64,000 nucleotides of DNA, taken from Siphonodentalium dalli. Its lineage: Eukaryota; Mollusca; Scaphopoda; Gadilida; Siphonodentaliidae. The translations under genes were made by a program, and so were the position numbers. Every line of letters begins with the position of its first letter. Position 1 is the first letter of the stretch. The stretch lies in the NCBI GenBank assembly GCA_032622095.1, contig CP136069.1, positions 70,145,319 to 70,209,318 on the forward strand, in the 5' to 3' direction. Below, piece by piece: positions 59,701-64,000 of this stretch. The notes beneath the pieces are model-generated. The model had not been told where the DNA came from, made no database searches, and saw only the letters and a program-made list of their open reading frames with translations.

Positions 59701-61789
59701 AAACATGCATCAGGTGTAGGGGTGCTGTATACAGTGGCCCATTTCATTCCCACTATCATGGCGCATGTCCACAAACTAGCACCGCGAGCATTGTTCTTCT
59801 CTGCTGGGAGATATTCGACGAGACAACTGCGGGGCGTCACAGTTTTCTTCGGATAATGGTTAAGAAGTGTGGGTAGTCTGTACACTAGGGTCTTCTACTT
59901 AGCAGATAGACATCTGTCCAAGGTAATGAGACAGCTAGCAAACTTCGAAACACTGTCGAAGTTGTCCACATATGCCAATGCGTTCGCTGAGTTTGTGAGT
60001 TGACGAACCATCTATTGAGAAGTAACTAGCTAACTGGTTCGCCAGGTGTACATGTCGATATCCCATGGGGTATGAGACACATACATAGAGATGACCTTCT
60101 GTAAGCTTGTATACTCATCGGCCATATGCCTTCCTAGTTCAAGATGACGCACAAATATCATAGTTAGCAAATATTTAAAATCGTAAGCTAGACACCGGAA
60201 AATGAATTGTTTGAAACGTTATGATTAGAGGGAACCTACTCCCAGGAAGTGGTGAATACTTTGTCGGTGTGAGCGACCTAGATTTATCAGACAAAGAAAT
60301 GGACGCTGGTCCAGATAATTATGGACGTGACGTGGCAAATCAGAATCTGTTATCAGGTAATTGTTCTGATATAACTATTCGGCGCACCTACGCTTACGGC
60401 CATTATCGGCGCTAAGTGGAGACTGGATTTAGAAATACCACATCGCGATATTAATTGTGGTTTTTCATCTATCCAGAAGGATACGAGCTATGTTATGCGT
60501 TGTGATACCTTAAAGTTGAACTAGTAGATGGTTTATGTACAGTTTCGTCCATACATACCGATATTATGACAAAAAGTTGAAATTAATATGTGAAAATATC
60601 GATTTCTTTTCAATTCTAGCCGCCAATTTAGCAGCGATCTTGGCTGTGAATATCAATTGCCAAACCCTAATGAATACTTCATGTCACTATTCCATATCAA
60701 CATGTAATGGTGGATAGAAATCGTGAAACAATAACGCCCATCCTAAGAAAGTAAAGGAATGTAGACTTGTTTTCAAATTTCGGTCGCCATTTTGGCCGCC
60801 ATCTTCGATTTGGAAAAAATTTCTTGCATGAGATGTAATGTAATTACTTCACCTCAGTATTTCCAACTCAATTGTAAGCATGGGTGGAGTTGTCTCGACA
60901 ATAATGCCCAATGATGTGAATATGAGGGGATTTCGGGGATTTTTCAAAATCTGTCCGCCACTGTGGGCGCCATTTTGGATTTGGGGGACTTTTATTTGGA
61001 TATGGTACAAGGAAAGATCTTCGCCTAAGTGTTCCCAACTCACAATAGTAAGCAGGTGTGGATTTGTCATGACAATAATGTTCACTGATGTTAAAATCAG
61101 CGATTTTTTATTTCTGGTGGCCATTTTGGCCGCCATCTAGGATTTGGGTAAATATTCCTCAACTTAGGTATAAGAGGAATCCTAGCTTGAGTATATCCTG
61201 CACATATATATGCATGGGTGTTGTTATAATAGCAATAACATTCATTGATTCGAAACATTACATCGCTTTATTAACGTAGATTCGGCTTTGACCTATTATA
61301 CCGGCATTTGGGAAAACGTGATATCGGACAAAAATATCCCGCAATGGATGTATATTATGGACCCAATGTGGTCGCCAATGACTCCTCTATATGATAAATG
61401 GATAACATGACGCAAAGATGCCAACATGTTCCCACAGAGACAAACGAAATGTGGTAACATGTAAGAAAAATAGCATATTTTCACATTTCGGCGGCCATCT
61501 TGGCCGCCATATTGGATTATGGTGTCGGATTTTTGGCTAATTTGTAAGGGTTGTATGCATGTGACATCATCTTTACTATAACGGCGATCAAAGAGACCTG
61601 ATGCATTTAAAAAAAATGGCCGCCATGATAGACGCCATCTTGTCTGGAGTCTCTGCGGCCACTTTTTTTTCTTGTTAATAAGTGAAAACAATTAGAGGAG
61701 ACCTTAAGGAAGAAAATTAGTGGGGTGAAGTTAAGTCCTGTGGGGGGGGGGGGGGGGGGGGTGCAGAGGTCGACCAATATCTCCTGGAC
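56767..61789. mobile_element. Large foldback element 2 (5.0 kb) with ATGGCGGCC-rich arms
   Basis: Arms of about 1.43 kb (56767-58195, 60365-61789) are complementary throughout. Outer ends GTCCAGGA-ATATTGGTCGAC and complement lie next to TA (56765-56766, 61790-61791), followed by a C run (G run of about 21 at 61742-61761). Each arm holds repeated AAGATGGCGGCC/AAAATGGC modules about 155-175 bp apart. The central 2.2 kb has short frames on both strands, including a minus-strand stretch near 59305-59165 (KSFGVPTFVELNARAHQR...), without a recognisable transposase. Class unknown. Confidence 0.8.
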
Positions 61790-61791
61790 TA

Positions 61792-62009
61792 ATGCACGAC
61801 GTATGCGTACGGTAGTCGGACGATGACAACGACAGGAAGTGCACATTGCCATCCCTGGTTAAGTGGTCCTGCTAATTTGATATGATGCTGGTTGTGACTG
61901 CCGAATTGCTATATTGCGGGTGTTGGGATATAAATGTAGCGTTTGTGGACATCAATATCTCTAATCACCGACCGACCTCGGAATGTCATTCTAAATTATA
62001 TTACTATAT
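61792..62009. other. Intergenic/intronic spacer
   Basis: No recognised feature. Confidence 0.4.
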
Positions 62010-62013
62010 ATAA

Positions 62014-62519
62014 AGATGGATTATCTCTTTAAATAACAAATTTGAAATAGTTGCTTACAAGTGTATAAAAGACCTCTGTCCGGAAAGGCTTCTATCAATT
62101 AATATTGATTTTATTTTGAATATTTTATTGGGACCGTTTATTTGTCTATTTTTAGAACTGACCATTCGGGTGATACCATATGGCGATATAGAGCATTAGG
62201 CGGTTCCCATGGCTACGTACCGAACGTCAAACATCTCAGATTGATTGGTTGTGTTGTTTTATTCCATAGTTATACGCGATAATAAGTGTAATTAACGTTT
62301 ATTTGTGACAAAATTACACATTAAAAGTTCATGTCTCTATTAACAGTAACAACTATTGTTCGTTTGCTAAACAACCACACTTTTTTTGACCAAAACATAT
62401 TCGAAATAAAATGAATATTAATCGATAGAAGCTTTTCCGGACAGGAGTCTTCGATTCAGATCTAATATGTTATACCCCGGTAACTATATAATACAAGTTT
62501 ACAAAGAGATAATCCACCT
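62014..62519 (+). mobile_element. TTAA-type MITE, family B2, third copy
   Basis: Ends AGATGGATTATCTCTTT and AAAGAGATAATCCACCT; right flank TTAA (62520-62523), left flank mutated to ATAA. Same orientation as 5747-6264. Confidence 0.8.
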
Positions 62520-62576
62520 TTAATATAACTTTTGATCACGAGAACGGCCTCAATTAAATTAAGTTGACTTTTAACG

Positions 62577-62668
62577 GAATTACTACATACATTAGTGTAG
62601 AGGAGATGAATTACTACATACATTAATGTAGAGGAGATGAATTACTACATACATTAGTGTAGAGGAGA
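62577..62668. repeat. 31-bp tandem repeat, three units
   Basis: GAATTACTACATACATTAGT followed by GTAGAGGAGAT, three times, with one substitution in unit 2. Confidence 0.95.
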
Positions 62669-63135
62669 ATCAGGAGATGCCAATTTAGGTGTGCACACGT
62701 TATAGAATGTCGCAATGTCACTATCAGTCACCGTTCTGCCTTCCGTGTGGGGAAATTAGCCAAGGGACACAACCGTGTGGAGATTTGGGTCCGATATTGA
62801 CGGCGAACAGCGTCCATCATATGAAGGTATTACATGGCCCGGTTACCGATTAGTCATATCAGATTGAAAGTACAAGCAGAACAACAACAATCTGTTTGTC
62901 AGTATTCGCTGTCGCGGTACTGATTGCTACATGTGGCGTTATAGGATAATAATCTCTGATACAAAAGTACAATCAAGAATAGAAACAAGCCTGACTGTCG
63001 GTTATTCTGGATGATGGTGATATCTGCCTACGGCGTTTGAGTAATCCAGCACCGGCGCAAACGTATAAACAAACAAACAAGGCACATGCACGGAACTACG
63101 GCTATCCTGGATGTCGGTAATTTCTTCCCACGGAG
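62669..63135. other. No recognised feature
   Basis: Mixed-composition sequence, with a repeated GGATG-CGGTAAT / TGGATGATGGTGATAT motif near 63010 and 63110. Confidence 0.35.
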
Positions 63136-63137
63136 TA

Positions 63138-63310
63138 CAGTAATGTCCTAAATAATCGACTCCTTAACCACAGCAGAATTATTGGTAACTTTTCAGGATT
63201 TAGTCGGAAATATGGCTTGTTGCCATTCATCGGAAAGCTCTCAGTGAGAGATTTCAAGCCATGTTTCAGACTAAATCCTAAAAAGATACCCATAATTCTG
63301 CTGTGGTTAA
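63138..63310. mobile_element. TA-type palindromic MITE (mariner-like), copy 3, right end lost
   Basis: Left end TA + CAGTAATGTCC and body as in 40940-41183, with a deletion at the apex; the homology stops at CTGCTGTGGTTAAG without the terminal CAGTAATGC complement. Confidence 0.75.
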
Positions 63311-64000
63311 GACCCTTGAGTTGGTATAATGACGCTGGGAGAGCTTGTACCAAATATCCGCTTCATATTTCCGAACTGAACGTTGACACGGCCTCGGGGG
63401 CGAAGAACGAGAGAAAGACACCGAACGAAAATAACGAAATCGGTCGAAAATCGATAGGTCGGTGTCTCGGGCGGAAAAGTTGGGCAACGAGAACCGTCCG
63501 ATGGTGGTGGTAAGAATTGACATTTCGGCCTCCGAGGCGAAAAAGCTTGGCGACGAAAATCGGCCGAGGTCAAAATTGACATGTTGGGCGTCTAAGGCGA
63601 AACGTTGCGGAAGAGAGATCGCCCGTAGTTTACTGATTCCGTATTAATTGTTGGTAAACTGGCTAGAGATCGGATATCAGGTTATCAACATTTCTATCAA
63701 CAAACGATATAAAAAGGTATACTCAAACAAATTATGCGCGCGCAAGTTTGTCAATTTATGATAACATGAGCGAGATTACACGCGTTCGTCGCTCTCATTG
63801 TTCGTAAAAGCTGACAGTTCGACATGATCTGCTTGCACCTCGCCTATGCGGTGGAAAATGTATCAGCTGACAGGATGCCGCCAGGTAAGCCAACTACTCA
63901 CGGAGTTGAATAACTGACAAACATGTTGTTTTTCTGTTTGTTATTTCAGTTTTCTAGGAGTGTTTTTGATTGATTTCTATATTGTTGTGTTGGTGCATGT
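63311..64000. other. CpG-richer patch and window end
   Basis: 63385-63615 is CpG-rich with short repeats (GGCGAAAAAGCTTGGCGACGA and relatives) and open frames on both strands without motifs. A donor-like CCGCCAG|GTAAGCC at 63891 and an acceptor-like TTTGTTATTTCAG at 63949 exist, but neither continues the gene frame. Confidence 0.35.

Noticed and set aside
63822-63891. ATG-initiated 69 nt followed by CAG|GTAAGCC, or an 11-nt microexon 63881-63891
   Set aside because: No pyrimidine tract before the microexon, and the longer version hits stops when joined in phase 1 to the 55714 exon; an alternative first exon cannot be excluded.
63949-64000. Acceptor-like TTTGTTATTTCAG near the window end
   Set aside because: Joined in phase 1 to the last exon it reads a stop after two codons (TTC TAG).

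Overview
This is a eukaryotic, repeat-dominated, AT-rich window, almost certainly from a metazoan. Sparse short exons with canonical GT-AG borders are separated by introns of 15-22 kb packed with Helitrons, TTAA- and TA-flanked MITEs, hAT-like and 9-bp-TSD elements, foldback elements, LINE fragments and minisatellites. The mix (microsatellite-bearing Helitrons with nuclear-receptor-like half-sites, CR1-like and L1/Tx1-like LINEs) would fit a marine invertebrate such as a lophotrochozoan, but no marker fixes the species.

One host gene is supported, on the + strand. Four short exons (2528-2571, 18139-18281, 40687-40848, 55714-55784) each have a good polypyrimidine acceptor and a GT donor. Their phases join without a stop (0, 2, 2, 1). 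Together they encode about 138 residues: a short N-terminus, one transmembrane helix, a Cys/Lys-rich juxtamembrane stretch and a Ser/Arg/Asp-rich linker. The layout resembles the N-terminus of synaptotagmin-like single-pass proteins, but no diagnostic domain lies in the window and the 3' part is outside it. The last exon runs directly into a tandem array (55760-56730) in which the exon end, 5' splice site and intron start are repeated about 14 times.

Layout: 1-989 two Helitron-like elements head to tail; 1.2-6.3 kb TTAA-type MITEs and a GATATC palindrome tract; 6.3-8.1 kb ATC microsatellite and a dead CR1-like LINE; 8.3-16.1 kb more TTAA MITEs, two elements with perfect 9-bp target duplications and a repeat family (B) hit by other elements; 16.2-17.5 kb a Helitron carrying a retroposed insert; 19.8-22.2 kb the third family-B copy, a TTAGTCA tract and a second nested-palindrome MITE; 25.1-25.7 kb a TA-flanked MITE; 27.4-28.7 kb a minisatellite split by a hairpin element; 29.2-37.2 kb a 350-bp duplication flanking an L1/Tx1-like LINE fragment, a 2.2-kb transposon with filled and empty sites both visible, and a 46-unit 52-bp satellite; 39.4-40.0 kb a hAT-type element; 42.2-43.4 kb degenerate ~165-bp tandem repeats; 43.9-49.6 kb and 56.8-61.8 kb two large foldback elements with arms over 1.2 kb; 50.3-55.1 kb a tandem Helitron cluster; 62-64 kb further MITEs.

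No rRNA, tRNA, CRISPR or intact autonomous transposon was recognised. Apart from the LINE reverse transcriptase frame, almost all longer open frames lie inside repeats.
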